From positions 474,036 to 538,035 of the forward strand of contig VZSE01004150.1 in assembly GCA_013398275.1 (NCBI GenBank): DNA of 64,000 bases. The letters run 5' to 3'. Positions 1 through 14,099 of the stretch are shown here, one piece after another. Under the pieces are notes generated by a model that saw only the letters and a program-made list of their open reading frames with translations, had not been told where the DNA came from and ran no database searches. Position numbers and translations under genes: made by a program. Every line of letters starts with the position of its first letter. The stretch's first letter is position 1. The DNA comes from Promerops cafer. Lineage: Eukaryota; Chordata; Aves; Passeriformes; Nectariniidae.

Positions 1-3000
1 TTCGTAATACTGCAGCTACTTCCTAAGTATACCAGCAACAGTCTACACTTCATGAAGTTTAGTGTATGGAAATGGTACAAACAAAGGTAGAGAAAAGAAA
101 AACAAAATTTCCCCATTGCAGGAGTTGTGTCAGAGGGCCTGTGAATGGAGGGTTGTTTATGAACTGAGGGAGAATGGTCCACACTCAAGGAATATGATTG
201 CAAGACACAAATGTTTGCTATCACAAATAAAGCCCGTAAATGTACCATTCAGCAAATATGGGCACCACTAATAAAAGTGCAAAGATTTATCAGTCACTTC
301 CTTTGAAAACACTGAAAAATTCTCACATTCCATCCCACATGTGGAGGACACACTCCTACAGCCACTTTCACTCATAAACCTGCAAATTTTTTTGCTGCTA
401 GGTTTTCGATACACTTTGAATTACAAAGGTGACAGAAGCAGGAGCTTTCTTTCTTTATCTCTGCTTACAAAAGTGAATTACACATAACAGTATCATAACT
501 GCATTATATGCCTACTATATAAAATGTATTAAACATTACACTACAGCAGAGAAAGACATCTTTCCATTTAAAACCTGCAGGCAGAATCTAAGTATTACTG
601 CAGTTTCTAAATAGATCTGTTGTGCCCTCTTCATCCATGAAGTGCTTAATTCAAACACCTCTTTTCACTCCAAATTTATCAGACCCCAGGGATCCCTTTG
701 GTATCAGGAATCCCGGCTCAATAAAGCAATCAAATGGAACGTAAGAACTGGGTTACTGACCAGTTTGTTCTCTGGGATGCTTAAAACATCCTGAAGTCTG
801 CTGAATTTGACTGAGTGGTCTCTGTTGTATAGAGGGAATTCTCAGAGGGCATGGAGCTGCCAGAGTAGCTTCTTTCACCATCTCCTCCAGTGGGCCTCTT
901 TTCTATCAAGAGGCACAGCTAGGAGCAGGCAGTGTGCACTCCCTGCTGGCACAGATCCCAAGGGCCATGGCTGTTACCACGTGTGCTGGTGACACTGGCA
1001 CAGGCACAGCTCTGCAGCCACAGAGTGGAGCTTTCTGCCAGCTGCAACCAGACTCTGGACTGCCCTGCTGCAAGGTTTGTGCAAGCTGCCAAACAGCCAG
1101 TTCGCCTTTACCCTCAGTCAATATTAATCGTGGCAGGTGGGATTGGCAGGAATGACTTATGGCACACCTGCACAGCCAGAGTACAGTGATGGAAATCAGC
1201 ACAGGAAAAGGTGGCATTGCAGCTGCTTTTATCCAGGAAGCTCCAGATTCTCTGTGTATGGATCTATTTTTCTTTTACATAATTACTTCAAATGTAGTTT
1301 TTTTGAAAGAAGTTGCTACATTCTGCAGCTACACACTGTGTTTCACAAAACCCAGATTCCGATCTGATAATTTTGGTCAATTTTCCACTGCCTTTTCACT
1401 GACCTATGTCTTTCCATATCATTTCTCTTAAAGGCTTAATGCACCTGGGATCTTACTGTATGTCTATTTCTATGTAACAGTGTAGGTAATAGAACCTCAA
1501 ATAAGTACAGCAGGAGATTCCATACAGGCATACATAGAACATGTGTGTACATATGCAAATGGCAGAAGCAGGCATAGAAGATAAGCCCTAAGAATCACAG
1601 CCAGAAATTAGTGATTGTATCAGCACCAAAGGATCACACAGCCAGGCTTTGTGGTGGAGGAACACCATATGACCACATTCAGTGCTCTTCTTTGAAATGG
1701 CCTGTTCACTATGGCAGAGGTAGAAAATGGTCATCTTAACCTCTAACAGAATTAGATGCAAGACCTGCATCTCAAGGAAAGTACAAGCTGTGTTCTTAGT
1801 CTGGCATTCCTGTTTCCAGTGGATCCCAAAGGCCATATTTTATTGGAGTAGGACTATATTTCACTTGTTCTGCTCCTGGGCTCAAAGTAACTTGCTATTT
1901 TGCATAAAAATGGCCTTTGTGAGTCTGAACAACTATACTTTAGTATCAGTAATTAAGCAAGTGAGGAGAAGGCTATTACAGGTACAAAACATGTATGTGT
2001 TCTATATATCTCCAGTGCACCAAAGATATTTAATTAGCTTCATCCATACTAATAATGCTAAGAAAAAAAATAAGGTTGATAAGAGATCCCCACAGCCACA
2101 AGTGCTTTCTGACCTGCTACTGCAAGAGTTCCCTTCCTCATTATTTTGATCTAGGTTCTTTAAGTTATAATTATAACAGGAAATGTTGTTTCTGTCCAAG
2201 CTCACGAAGTATCAAACGTTTAAGAGAGGAAATTACATGCTGTTTTATAGAGTACCACTTGGAAAAATGTGATTTGATATGTAATTTCAAGCTTATGGAG
2301 TCAACTTGCCATGTTTATTCTGGATTCATAAGCATTGCATTAGGTTTGGTTAATGTGGTTTAGTATTTTAATATAGAATAGAACAATAATGTAGCAGCTC
2401 TGTCTGAGAGACATTCAGGACTTAACTAAAAATTCATGATAAGGAAATTCCCCATGGTGCAATGTGAGGTCACCTGGGCTGAGTAAAAATAACAGCCATG
2501 ATTCTGTAGAGTATCTTAATTTTGGGATGTCAAATTTGACACATTATAAAAGCCTGGGGTTTCAAAGGACAGGTGTTCCACTGTTTTCAGAAAGAAGGTA
2601 GCTTGAGTGCCACCAAAAGCAATGAGCCAGTAAATCTTGGAAAATAAATGCTTTATTCCAAGAAGAAAAATTGTTTACTTTAAGGACAAATGTCCTTTTT
2701 CCATTTTGCTTTAGGTACCTGAAAACCCTGCCAGCATTTGCAAAGCTTATGTGATTTAATGATTGTATGAGAAGAGGCATCTGTAAGGAAACTGACGGCT
2801 ATGAAATCCTAAAGTAAATTTTACTTACAATACCTTTATTAGTAGGTGGAAACTTCTGTATTTAGAGGACACTCTACCTTGCTGTGTCCATTGAAGTAGA
2901 CAGAACTTTTCATAAAGCTGCCTTAAAATCACAATATAGCAACAGCTACAGTAGATGCCACGAGACCTACACAGAGGAGAACACTGTTATTCCCCTAGTT

Positions 3001-3115
3001 AGTTTATATGTTCTTTCTGCTGTGCTGCACCAAGTTATTGTGTTCAACTAAATAAAATAAATCTAATCAAAGACTTCCTCTGCCACGGTGCTAAAAAGTT
3101 AAGTGGTTTACTGGA

Positions 3116-3133
3116 GGGTGGGGAGGGGCAGGG
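3116..3133 (+). other. G-rich tract with G-quadruplex pattern
   Basis: Four runs of at least three G are separated by loops of one, one and two bases. This meets the usual quadruplex pattern on the + strand. More G-rich sequence continues to about 3145. It lies in non-coding sequence and no function is shown. Confidence 0.5.
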
Positions 3134-4446
3134 CAGGTTGAGGGGTACAAACCACCTCTACCATCTTTCTAAGATAAACTGTATTTACATTTCCCCAGTG
3201 TCTGGTGTGCAGTGACCTTGAAGCCTGACTGTTCTCACAGTAATTGCGTCAGGTGTGACAGCAGAGGTACTCGGCTGCACTCACTGCTGCAGCAAGATAC
3301 AGCAAAGGAGAGCACAGGCCATCCTTCACTTTTAAGAAGATAGTATATTTGATGATGCATCACTTTGGGTCCACGCCTTTATTTTGTACCCCTTACTCCT
3401 TGTACAGAACTGTGAAACTGCTTAGGCGTGCATTGTCACCCACAGCTGCCTCATTGTCTCTGTGTCCCACCTTTCCTCAGGTTCTAAATCACTCTTGGTA
3501 TCCCTCCAAAGGCCTATGGAAATATGAAGTTTCATGCCTCCTCGATTAATGCTCTCCACTACCTCTTCTCCCTCAGAAAGGCTTTTTCCCAATCAGGTAT
3601 ACATTATTGAACATAATGGCAAGAACATGAAATCTGTGCTAATCATTATGAAGCTACCAATATGCTGAGAGCACTTCACTGAAACAGTAACTGGAAAAGA
3701 ATGCAAAGGGATGTTCTATCTCTCAGGTTAAGGTTTAAACTAATTTCTTTTAGCTACCATACAAAGATATCTGTGTGGATACCATTGCTAGAACTGATCC
3801 ATTAAACCCTGAGCTCCATGCTGAACAGAATTTATAAATCTCTCCTAGAATCTTCTTTGGACTATCTGAACATTGGCTTCCTTGTGTATTTATGAACATC
3901 AAAATCTCTGATGCATTTCAGCATCTTACTGCAGAAAAAAACAGCATGTTTTCTTTCTTGTTATACTCCCTTGCTTTGCCAGATAGCACAAGATGCATAA
4001 AGCAAATACATTTGGCTCTTCTATGACCATGCAAAGAAACAGTTTCATAGGATACAGCCATGGTCCTAGCTCCCTCCCCCTCTGCCTTCCACCTCAGGAA
4101 GAATGGGAACAGGGGCATTCCGGACTGCAGCCCTTTCCCGTGTGTTCTTGAACACCTGGGCAAGCACCCTGCACATCCTCATGCCTGCCAGAGACCCAGC
4201 TGTGGCCAAGAATTAAAGACCAGGTTTTGTTGTTGTTTTTTTTTTTTTTAATGCAATGTTTGAAAACTTATTCAAGAGCCTCCTCTTCATCTTCCTCCTC
4301 CCTTTTTTTTCTCCCCGTGACTGTCAATTCTTTTGACTGAGTATCATATCACTGGGATTGATTGCACAAGAGTCACCTGAATGCCAGTCACAATGTTTAA
4401 CCTTCCATTCACCTGCATGCTCTGAGACATATGATCTTCTTCAAAC

Positions 4447-4490
4447 CCTCACCCTATGATTTACAGGTAGGGAAAAAGTGAACACTGAGG
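4447..4490 (-). repeat. Possible MIR-type SINE relic
   Basis: Read on the minus strand, the segment starts with CCTCAG, continues into a pyrimidine stretch, then CTACCTGTAAAT and CATAGGGTGAGG. This resembles the conserved 3' half of MIR SINEs (CCTCAGTTTCCTCATCTGTAAA... CATAGGGTT). The match is by eye and interrupted, and flanking similarity is weak. A chance match is possible. Confidence 0.25.
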
Positions 4491-6540
4491 CAGCAATGTG
4501 CAGGGCTTAAAATGAACTGAAATGAAATGTTTCATATATGCAGGCATTGCTAAACAGTAACATCCTTGTTTATGATACACCTTATTTTACCTTCAACCCA
4601 CAGTGACTTTATCACACTTCATTTGTAAACTCTGTGTATAAATTCTCACAAACCCAATGTATTTCATTTATTCATTTTGGTAAATCTTTCCTTAAGGAAG
4701 TTGTCCTGCTCAATCTGTCAGGGCTGAGGCAATGCCTGCAATTGTGCATCAGCTGAAAAAAAAGCCTTAAGAACAGGCCAGTTTTTCCCACAGAACATGG
4801 ACAGGAAATCAGCACCACACATTTCCAGGATGGCTACACTGTTCCAGTACCAAAACCAATGTAACTCCAATGGCCCAAGACAGCATTTGAACTAATGGCA
4901 ACTGGAGCCTATGGCAGTACCCTTATTAATACCTAAACTTCTTGGCAGGCTGCTGCTGCTGCATTCTAAGAGGGGACAGAAGAAAAGAAAAAAGGCTTTA
5001 TCCCAGATGCCCAAATCCATTATGCAGCAGAGAAGTAAAACACAGTGCATTTCACAGAAAACCAGGCTAGTAAGAAAAGAACTCCTTAATAAACAATCAC
5101 TCTTACAGCATGACAATTTCTTTATATGCACATACCTATTCCTACCCAAATATCTCACCATTTCAGCCTATGCCAACTGTTGAGTAAAGTTTAGCCATGG
5201 TGCAGACACTATTAGATCCCCAGAAGAGGCGAACATGAAATTGTATTTTCCTCAGCTCTGCTACTCTCAGATCTATTTGTAATCCAAGAGACATAAACTA
5301 GACAAGGTACCCTGGCAGATCCACCAAAGTTCTCACTGGCTTTCTCCCTTGGTAGCTTTCTAGTTTCAAAAATTACAGTTCTCTTCTCCAGGTGCTGGAT
5401 ACAGCAACTACTGAAGACACTGAGTTTATCAAAGAGACTCATTCCAGACAAAAAATCCCCATGCTCCAGAATTTATCAGATTTACAACAACTTGTGCCAT
5501 GGCATTTTTCACTTTCATTGCTTTATTCTGCCACTAAAAAGTAGATATGAATCCCTTTTATTCTCACTATCGAGGCAGCAGTGTCTTTGCTTTTATTTCC
5601 TGTCAGGATCAAATATCAATGAAAAAATATTGAGAGTGCTTGAAAGCTCAGAAATACAGACTAAGAACTAAAATATTTTCAGAAGAATGCATGTTCTCTG
5701 TGAATCAAATTTTGCAGTCATCAATCACAAACTGCTGTTTACTTCTCTAACAGCCCAGACTAATACCAAAATACAAATGCCCTTGCCAGATAATTCAGAA
5801 TGTCAATCATGTCACTAAGGCTACAGCTCTTTTTTTTTGCCTCACAGATCAACTTTGGACTAAGAAAAGATAAAGTCATCTATTTTCCACAAAACAAATC
5901 CCAAATATAAAAATAATCTGGCCTCTAAATATAGATTTTGTCAAGTTTTTCCACTTTATTTTCTGTTATTGGGAGCCACAATACGTAACAGTACAAGTGC
6001 TGTGATAAACAGATGACAGAACAGGTTACCATGTTAGCTTTTAAAAGCCAAAATACATTCAGGGTTAGAAAGAAAGGAAATTTCTATAGTCTGAAATATT
6101 GACACTGATTTCCTATTTCTGCCTTACTTGCCAGGCTAGGACAGTGCAACAGATTTGCTACCAGTAACAGGGTCTCTGACTTGCTGATGAGAGGAGATGA
6201 GGAGTCTCAAAATGAGACCCTGCAGAAGTGCTGCTTGTCTGTACTAGGTAGGGAAAGTGCATATCACTGCAAGTTCAAATCCTGTTCCACAGAGCTGAAC
6301 CTTGATGCTCCGTAGATGCTGCTGGTGATTGTAGTGCCAGAGATGCCTGGTCCTTGAAGCTTGGAATGACTGTGTGTTGAAGATTCACTGACAGCCTTAA
6401 AAGCCCTGTGGCTCTGTGACTGGGTTTTATTTAGGGATGTTAGGATAACTGACATCTATGCAGATAATTTGTAACAGTTTCTCCTAGTAACTCTAGGTGC
6501 TGCCATCCAAAGTGGTAGGATGCTTCTTTTAGGTTTCTCA

Positions 6541-7005
6541 GCACAGGAAAGACTTGGATGTGCTAGAGCAGGTCCAGAAGAGGGCCACAAAAATAATCAG
6601 AAGGATGGAACACCTCTCCTATGAGGAAAAGCTGAGGTAGTTGTTGTTGTTGTTTGGTCTGGAGAAGAAATGGTTTTGGGGAGACCCTATTGTAGCTTTT
6701 GAAAACTTAAAGGGGACTTTTAAGAAAAATGGGGAGAAATATTTTAGTGGGGTTTGTACAATAGGACAAGGGGTAATGGTTTATACTAAAAGAGGGAAGA
6801 TTTAGACTAGATACAAGGAAGATATTTTTTACAATGAGGGTGGTCAAACACTGCCACAGGTGAGGGATGCCTTGTCCCTGGAAACATTCATGGTCAGGCT
6901 GGACAGAACTCTGAGCATCCTAATCTATTTGAAGATGTTCTGCTCAGTGCAGGTGGGTTGCAACTTTAAAGGTTCCTTCTAACACAAACTATTCTATGAT
7001 TCTAT
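6541..7005 (+). mobile_element. CR1 LINE 3' fragment
   Basis: The segment follows the avian CR1 3' end. It begins with a diverged 'gagcaggtccagaagagggcc' type block and runs through the 'caggctggacag...ctctgagca' region. It finishes with 'aaggttccttctaac' and the terminal ATTCTATG-type octamer repeats at 6991-7005. A GTTGTT stretch near 6640 is a local insertion or slippage. No intact reverse transcriptase frame survives. This is a 5'-truncated, immobile copy. Confidence 0.85.
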
Positions 7006-9865
7006 TATTATTTTGCTGTTTCAGAATTTCTGCCCAGATTTAAGTATTTCTTTTCCCCTGTATCTTCTGTGGATTGCTTAGTGGCTCTGTGTGGCTCTCC
7101 CAAAGCACAAAATGGTGCACACTTGTGTTGAGAGGCACAAACATCCATTTATGGTTTTTATGCCAGCAGATTGGGTTAATCCTAAACACTGACAAATGCC
7201 AGGGTACAAAGAGTAAGTCGCATCACAGACAGTGTTCTGCATCTTCAGAAAATGAAAATACAGCCAAGAGCTCTTTAGAAAGTTGTCAAGAAGTTTTCAA
7301 AACTCACATGCTTCATAATAGACTCTAACTGAAGGGGCAAAAAATACATAGACATTTATCACTAAATTTATAGAATTCCCTAAATGGAAAACAAAATAGT
7401 TCATAGTTTATGAACTATATAGAAATTCCAATACAATACTTAAAAGTTCTTTGAATGATTTACATATGTTCTAAACATGTCATGGACAAAGAAGTATTAT
7501 CCTGTAAAGGCTTAACCAAACTATCAAGTACTTATGAAGATGTCTATCAACTCTTTATAAACTGGTGAAAGCACCTGCTTAAGAGCAAGTAGTTCAAGTA
7601 ACAATGTTGCCTACACCAACTAGTCGGCTCCTTTATTAGGTTTCAAGACATTTGGATTTTCCTGAAATATTTCAAACTATGATTCTTCAAACACTCTAGT
7701 GTTTTCTGAAAGTTCTAGCAAAAGAGCAATCAGTATCTAGAAACAGTGATGGATCGCTGGCAGTGATTTATCTTGTTAGAGACAATGGAAAATTTTCTTG
7801 AGTTTAGTGCCATATGCACTCAGTCTGAAAAGAGTAAGTAATTGGTAACAAAGAACAGGACATTGACAAAATTTTCTCTATGTACTAAAATTGTCTTCAC
7901 ATTTTTCTTTTTTTGAGCTACAGGAGTTAGTAATGTATCCAGAAGACAACTTTTCTATGGTTATCAAGACACATAGATCTTAAGTCCAAGTGAAGCTCTG
8001 CAGATTAAATACTAGTTTGGCATCATTTAATTAACTATTTCTATTAAAATGTAAGTCTGAACATTTGAAAGCAATAATCAGTTTTCCCTTTATTTTTTCC
8101 TCATATTTCCAAATTTTACAAACTTTTTAATAGGTTCATTTAAATGCATCTGGCATATTTGCAATGTCTCTCTGTTGGAAAGTGCAGAGAAAGTTTCCTC
8201 ATGCAGTATACCTCAATCTTTAAATGTAGAGGCAATACAAAAATCATAATTCTCTTTCTTGATCCTCTTTAACTCCCCAGTTCCACAAACAATTAAAATC
8301 CAGAAAATCAGATCCAATATCTTGCTAGAACAAAGAAGTCAGAATCTGAATCCAGACACAAGGATTATTTACTGAGACTGCCATTGTAGCAGACCTCTCT
8401 TATTTAAAGTGAGACAACTCTGGTCTCCACTAGTGATACACTGCAAGGTGATAATTCTTAACTTCTCTTAGGGTCTTGTAAGCTAACAGCAAAATAAGGA
8501 TTCCAAGTGCACATGGAGCATAGGAGAACTTCTACTTGACACTCAGGTCCTCTGCAGTCTCAGAAATGGCTTTGTGCTGTGTTGATTTTGGCTTCTGAGG
8601 AGCCATGGGGCTTACAGCCCATAGCAGAAGGTAGCATATAAACCTGAGGTTTGAGTTTGGGCCTTTTTAGCAGCAAAATCTTCTGTGGAAAAGTTTTATA
8701 TAAGCACCTACATTTTGTTTTAGCTGATAAATGGGAGACAGAACAAAGAAGTGAAAGCAGAGAGTAAGTAGACTAAACAACATGAAAAAATACTACTTAC
8801 AGTTAAATATCCTTTTATGGATGGCAGCCTATTACCAGGTCTAGAAAAAGATGTTCACATGAGGTTCAAACACTCAACAATGAAGTACACTTACAGTAAC
8901 ATATTGGATCAGCTTGAGAACTATCAAAATTGCCAATGTTGCTCTTTCAATGTGCATCCATTTTCGCAGGCAGATCATAATCTGAGCTATCAGAAGGCAC
9001 TGGTTTTCCTGTAGTTATATAGACTGGTTAGTTTTGGCCCTTCGTACTGTAAGTGGTATTTGCGAGGATAGAAACAAGGAATTCTTTTACAGCAACCAGC
9101 GTTTGAACTGATGTATAAATCACCACATAAAGATATGCTTTTTGAGTGTGATGCTTGTGAGAGACTCCCACATGCACTGCACAAGAGGAGTTTGGACCTA
9201 GATCATAAGGACTTGGAGGTGGTGTGCTCATTCTATCTTCCACACTCATCCAGACTTCAAGATCAGGAGTGGAAACACACAAAACAATTTGACATTTGAA
9301 TAGTGCTAAATCTAGGAAGAGAAATGAAATTGTATCTTTTTCTAGGAAACTCATGGTCACCAAAAGAATTTGTGCCAGCAAACAAGTAATTGGATTAAAT
9401 CCAATGCACATTTTCAGCTAAATAGCGTTTAATTCACAATGGGCCTGCTCTCCTTGAGTTACAGCTGATCACAAATGCTTTCCAAGCAGGGTAAAACTGT
9501 GCTGTTCTAGTTTGGTAGCATTTCACATTTGCTGCATGGTGAAAGGTTATGGTGAAAGGGTGTTGAGAACTAAGCCTACATGGGTATCACAGATCTTGGC
9601 TCGTTGTACAGAGGATTTGTTAGGAAAGCAAGTACATTGGTGCAAATCCTCTGTATTGGCAGAGCAACCACACACACCACGCAGTGTTGCAATCCATCTG
9701 GGTTTCAAGTGGGGATTAAATTCTGCAACTCAGGCTAGACAGGGGAACTATATAGCCACAAACCCTTACCCTGCAGGAGCACACACAAATGGAGGGACCT
9801 AGCCACTCCTCCTTCCCCACAGCAAATTCATCCATGAGCTCTGTAGTCACAAGTGTGGGAAAAGG
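7006..9865. other. Unannotated intergenic sequence
   Basis: I see no gene, RNA or recognisable repeat. Short open frames are unconvincing. There is a small inverted repeat at 7396-7418, with 9 bp arms and a 5 base loop, and no context that gives it meaning. Confidence 0.45.
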
Positions 9866-9940
9866 ATGGGATGGGATGGGATGGGATGGGATGGGATGGG
9901 ATGGGATGGGATGGGATGGGATGGGATGGGATGGGATGGG
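9866..9940 (+). repeat. (ATGGG)15 pentanucleotide array
   Basis: Fifteen perfect tandem copies of ATGGG give fifteen GGG runs separated by the two bases AT. It is an uninterrupted microsatellite and therefore probably length-variable. The array is open in the forward direction (it would read Met-Gly-Trp-Asp-Gly repeats), but nothing indicates that it is translated. Just downstream, GTCCGTTCTTGTTC occurs twice between about 9950 and 9995, a small local duplication. Confidence 0.95.
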
Positions 9941-12900
9941 AATATTTTGGTCCGTTCTTGTTCTGCCTTGTTCAGTTGCCTTGTCCGTTCTTGTTCAGTT
10001 TTACATCTGAACATAAGGATGGATAGGCTTCAGACAGTTTAACACTCTAGTTCACAATCTCTTCGTCCTGGATCAAATTTGGGTAATTATGAAGTCATAC
10101 AAGCTTTCCTTGATGAATTTTATGCTTTATGAAAGAATAGTTTGGTGTGGCTAAACATATTCACTACATTTAATAAAACTGAAAATAAATGAGTGGAAAG
10201 GCTTGTCTTTATCCTCCTTCCATCACATTGTTGTTCTTTCCAGTGTTCTTTGGAGTGTATTCTTCAAAGGCTTGTCCAAGGTGGTTATAAGCCTTTTTAT
10301 TTAAAAAGAATGAACTGTATTAAGACATGATTTTGAGCAATGCTGGATAAACAGGAACTATCCATCAAACCAGAGTTAACAAATGTTTATTTGTTAGAAC
10401 CACTAGAACTCAGGAACTCTGCTGTCATTTCATTCCTGATATTTATGAGCCCAAAGCAATGGGAGATTCAGGTAGGTTTTCCAAAATCAGGGATGGATTC
10501 CCTCTGCATTACTTTTGTACAATATAGATTTGACATTTCCACAACCTATTTCTCCTCAGGATAAAATATTTCACTGTTACAACAATCTGCCAGTGAAATT
10601 CTTTCTCTCTCACAGTTTCTAAGTCAGCATCTTTACCCAGACAAATCTTTGCCAGTCTTATGTAAGTTTGTCTAGTATGTACACGTGATTCATGGTGGTG
10701 ATTGCTTGTGTTTATAAGACTATTTTTATAACACTCTATAGGGATGAGGTAAACCTTCACCAGAAGGTTATAGCATACCTCCTGATGTTTTATTTGACTC
10801 TTGTTCTACTCACAACTCTCACTGAACTATGTATAACGCTTTAGGTTTGGACTTCCCAAATCCTCATAGGGAAGGACTAAAACCTCTCACTACTCTGATT
10901 TGTTGTATTAAAGCTGTAATAAGGCCTTCTAAGAAAGGCTCTGAAAGCCCTCAGAAAGGCTCCTGACAGTGATTCTGATGCCTCTTAGGACAAAGAAGCA
11001 GACTTCAAAGCCAGTACAATCTTTGCCACACATAGATGTGGAGAACAGGAGCTCCACTTACCCTAACACCAAATGACAGGGAATAGGAATGGAAGGCAGA
11101 GCTGGCCACAGCCTGCTGGAGACTGTGGGCAGAGCCGGAGAATACTCAGCGGGAGAATGCCACTGTCCGAAGCCTGTTCCAGGCCAATGTGGCAGTAAAG
11201 GGATACAGTAGCTACAGCCATAACCCTAAGACAATAGAGGATAAAACATTAAAAACATCTCAATAAATTGTAGCATAATGAGCCATCAGCTTCCAAGCCT
11301 GTCTGGAAAGCCTGGGACTTGCTCATCCCCATGTCCCATATGACCTCCAGTGTCACCACAGTTCACTTGGCAGAACTGAGCGCAAGAACACTCCCTGCTC
11401 CACCACAGCACAAAGGTCTATGCTGGATTCACTGCCAGTGACTCCTATTGCTTCAAGGCACTGGTTGAAAACAGCTGAGAGGACTTTCAGGAAGCTCACA
11501 ATCTACCTCCATCCTATAACATGTAGTGAGCGCTGAAGAGTACAAATGCATTTACTATCACAAAACAGATTTTGTTTCATTTTTCTGCAGAAAAAAAATT
11601 ACTTCTCCCAAATACTTTATCCTTTAAGAACTCAGACATATAATGAAAGCCATGAGTCACCTAGAGCTACTAGAGTCATACTAATGTAACTGCAGCTTGA
11701 AAAGGTGTAGCAATGAAAAGACTCACAATCACAAACATTTTGTCACCTCAGTATCTTCTGTGAATGAGGAGAAATCACAGTCTTGACATCATGACTGGTA
11801 TCAGTCTGTCTTATGTTTGGGTTCAAGAGATATTGTCATAAAAGTTACACAACTGTCAGCCAACAATTATTCCTAACAGCAAATTTCATAAATTGATTTG
11901 TCTTCCATTTCTGGAAGCCTAGAACTTACGTAGCTTCTCCTCATCTATTCCATGTGCACTTTGAAGGATAATGGCACTCCATCTCTGCTTGTAGATTCAA
12001 CACCTGTAATTTTGCACAAAAATAAGCTCAATATTAAAAGCATGAATTCATTTTTCAAAAATCAATAAGGACTATAAATGAAAGTTGGTGGAAAGAGAGC
12101 AAGTGTTCTGTGAAGATCATTAGCTTTCCATACTAGTGCCTAATTAATTTAAGGCTGAAGTGGACTTACAATACCTTAAAGGGCAGATGATTTACTAAAT
12201 ACTTGCTTTTTTTTTTTCTCCTGATTTAAATATACAGTCTTAGTATCCAAGGCATAATTTTAATGTAATGAAAATATCCTATACCCAGTAACTATAGATC
12301 AGTAAAAAACCAGGAAATCCTGCCTTTGCTGGCATGAGAAAGTAAGTAAATAGGACTATCCTCAAACTAGCAAAGTTTCCTCTCTGATACAGCTGAGAAG
12401 CTTCCTTGTGTTGGACTCAGTCTGGGATTAAACACGGGAGTTCAGTTTCTAAAATTGCCAGTCAAGAACCTTTCAAACAACCTAAATTCATTTTGAAGTG
12501 CCAGAGGAAATACATGAAATAGAATCAAGCCATTCAGCGTTCATAAAATGCAGCTGATTTAAAGCAAACTATATAACCTGTTGCGTGGGTGGACTTTTAT
12601 CTCATGTAGGTTTAGTTAGCAGAGCTAAAAATATTAGCCAATACAAGGTTGGAGGCTGTCCTCTGAACAGATGCAGATGATAACCCTTGTGAGCTCAGCT
12701 GTCTGCTCCAATTGCCTTGCAAATGATAGTGTGTTTCCAGCACAAATTACAGGAATTTAGACAGTTTGTTTGTACAGAGTGAAATTGCACAACTCTACAA
12801 TTCTGCACGCAAATACTGAGGAAGCACAGTGGAGGCTTCCTCATTGGGGCTCTAAATATGAGATACCAGGACTCTGTATAAATTCTTCCCAAATAAAATA

Positions 12901-14099
12901 ATCCTTCCAATTCTGGGAAGTAACTACAGACTAGCAACCTTTCTTTGTCCTTCGTACCACATATGCAACAAAGGCCATTATCTTTCAGTCGTTTATCCTA
13001 AACTTTACATTTAGCCAAGTTGCTAACAGTTTCTGTCCACTTAATGAGGGGTTCACAATACCAGTGTCATTTATTTTGAAGGCTCAGCTCCTGGAATCCT
13101 GTGATTCTCCCACATTTCTTTTACAAATGTAAAGCACAGGGTATGCTAGTGTTTGACAGTAGTCTAAAGCTGATTTATGAGACTGCTGAAGGCAGTCTGT
13201 CCATGGCATCACAGAGCTCCACACAGGCTAATTCCCCCTGCTGCACAGTTCAGCATCCTGATACAGCATGTATGTATATTGCACTATTGATACAGTATAC
13301 AGCAGGTACATTTCAAGCCCTCATGACTCCACAGAGTAGCACATGAAACAAAAATCATCAAAAGAAGAAAGAAAATTCAACTAACTCTGCTTCTCTTATG
13401 GTTTCCGTGATATGGGGGCTAGGTTCATTAGTTCTGCACAGAATGCCTGATCTCTGCCATTCAGATAGGAGAGCAGTTTGGCTGCAAGCCCAGCCTGCCT
13501 CTTCACCTGCAACACTGCCAGTTCCTGCTGTCCTTAGGCCCTGTATCTTAGCCCTTTGCCTTTCAGAAGCGCTGTGTTATCAGAAACTCCCCATGACCAA
13601 TATTAAACATCACCGATGTGAAGCACTGGCACAAGGGCTGAGTACCTGGCCCCCACAGTCCTCCCAAATCCTGCTCAACAGCACAGGATGACCCAGGGTG
13701 GAAAATTGAGTCCAAGACCCTGAGTAAGCAGGAAATTCCTTTAACACCAGGCTACTGGGCCGTTCCTCAAATTTACCTAAGCATTTCAGCAATACATTCT
13801 ACAACCGTTTTAAATGTCATACGGAGCTGGATTACTTATGGCGTCCAGCTATTGTTCTCTTTAAAGACTTCTGTTGGCGTATCATTGATAGAGAGGTCAG
13901 ACACCCTGAGGACAGTGTAAATGGAAAGCATCCTGGGCAGAAAACAGGCTTAACGATTCAGCATGAAAGTTCTGTGTGGGGAAACTTGAGGCGAGCAGTG
14001 CGGTGGGATTTATTTGTCAGACTGGTCAGCAATGCTAAACACAGGAGCATTCACATTTCAGGGAGGCACACACACCTTGATCCCAGCGTCAAGTTCCAC
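9941..14099. other. Unannotated intergenic sequence before the first CpG island
   Basis: No coding exon, RNA gene or clear repeat was recognised. The short open frames here, including those around 13.1-13.7 kb, show no family motifs. The sequence becomes GC-richer and CpG-richer from about 14.1 kb. Confidence 0.45.

Larger units (their letters stand above)
1..6540. other. Upstream intergenic sequence, no gene recognised
   Basis: No reading frame here is long or resembles a protein I know; all are short, interrupted and without plausible splice partners. The base composition is AT-rich with ordinary homopolymer tracts, for example the T run near 4237-4250. In other amniotes the sequence 5' of RHOBTB1 is a long gene-poor interval, which fits. 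Separate entries describe a G-rich tract near 3116 and a possible MIR-like relic near 4447. Confidence 0.5.

Noticed and set aside
4236..4320. Minus-strand acidic reading frame (…EEEDEEEALE stop) followed by a poly(A)-like run, suggesting a processed retrocopy
   Set aside because: The acidic frame comes from a simple GAGGAG tract. Upstream frames are broken and match no protein I recognise, and there are no target duplications.
9789..10010. Open frame encoding Met-Gly-Trp-Asp-Gly repeats
   Set aside because: It is the translated (ATGGG)15 microsatellite with unrelated flanks and no coding evidence.
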